Below are positions 11,004-11,314 of a stretch of DNA of 11,314 nt, one piece after another. The notes below the pieces were generated by a model. It did not search any database. It was not told the DNA's origin and worked only from the letters and a program-made list of their open reading frames with translations. The first letter of the stretch is position 1, and the number at the start of each line of letters is the position of its first letter. Both the position numbers and the translations under genes were made by a program. The stretch comes from Oscillospiraceae bacterium (GTDB lineage Bacteria; Bacillota; Clostridia; Oscillospirales; Acutalibacteraceae), in NCBI GenBank assembly GCA_031273775.1, contig JAISRF010000204.1, forward strand, positions 1-11,314. The letters are read 5' to 3'.

Positions 11004-11314
11004 CCTTCTCACAGCGATTAATATTTTTCGGCTTGTAGTTTTTTCTGGGCCAAATGGAATTTTTATTGTATAATCATAAATAGAGGGATCAACACAAAGC
11101 TGTTTGACCCTCGACAGACGAGAATCGTTTGGCAAAGACAGAGTACAGGCATTTATGGATTATGTTCTTAAAAATGGGAATGGAACAGTTTTAGAATCCA
11201 AAACTCCAAATGAGCAGGAAATTCCTGAGTAGCCTTATTTATCATTCTGAGTTTTGCGTGGTTTTGTACTATAAACCCTTTTCGACCTTTGGCGTGGCTG
11301 GACGTCCGCGCTTA
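11004..11314. other. Gene-poor right edge
   Basis: No convincing gene is seen. A plus-strand TATAAT (11069-11074) lacks a good -35. A short plus-strand frame is open to TAG 11230-11232, with an ATG at 11155 giving 25 residues (MDYVLKNGNGTVLESKTPNE and a short tail). It could start earlier at a TTG (11104), but no ribosome site supports either start, and the product is not recognised. It may be the remnant of a broken gene. The opposite strand is also open from the window edge to about 11180 without recognisable content. Confidence 0.3.

Noticed and set aside
1951..11275. Shared 12-mer TTGTACTATAAA at 1951-1962 and 11264-11275 as possible attachment sites
   Set aside because: A 12-base match between two AT-rich sites is expected by chance in a window of this size, and the DNA between them looks chromosomal with no integrase.

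Overview
The window reads as chromosomal DNA of a low-to-mid GC Gram-positive bacterium of the class Clostridia. This rests on strong AGGAGG-type ribosome binding sites, an ECF-type vitamin transporter subunit, an NPQTG sortase-type surface anchor, a Spo0A-C-like small protein, and the DUF3842/CooT pair common in Clostridia. No rRNA, tRNA, CRISPR array, transposase or integrase is visible. Taxonomy below class is not supported.

Region 1 (about 1-1900) looks like the edge of a mobile or accessory element. It holds the 3' end of an XRE-type regulator with a UUCG-loop terminator, a leftward pair (Spo0A-C-like small protein, then a SLOG/DUF1273 protein), a divergent full-length XRE regulator with shared operator-like repeats, and a leftward 69-residue helix-turn-helix protein bracketed by two homologous terminator hairpins. 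A short GC-rich reading frame ending at 1823 may be the 3' remnant of a truncated element gene. Sequence then becomes AT-rich near 1900.

Region 2 (about 1900-2660) carries a rightward ECF-like sigma-70 factor gene broken by one missing base in a T6 run, followed by a strong terminator that overlaps its stop codon.

Region 3 (10128 down to 2677) is one leftward block of six genes. A promoter and a roughly 200-nt structured leader with competing antiterminator and terminator hairpins precede a sortase-anchored 5'-nucleotidase-like protein whose catalytic motifs are all altered. After an intergenic hairpin come a MoxR AAA+ ATPase, a DUF58 protein fused to a transglutaminase-type membrane scaffold that lacks the transglutaminase domain, a lipoprotein with a binding-protein-like lobe, a SAM methyltransferase and an ECF transporter S component. 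The last five genes overlap or lie within 20 bases of each other, so they probably act as a unit at the cell envelope. The likely theme is ATP-driven assembly or activation of a surface complex plus uptake of a small ligand, but the substrate is unknown. This is the best candidate for an undescribed system here.

Region 4 (10167-10800) is a leftward DUF3842-CooT pair. Region 5 (10830-10975) is a run of five short hairpins flanked by a 13-bp near-perfect direct repeat that duplicates a promoter -10 element. The last 300 bases hold only a weak promoter-like site and an unrecognised short frame.
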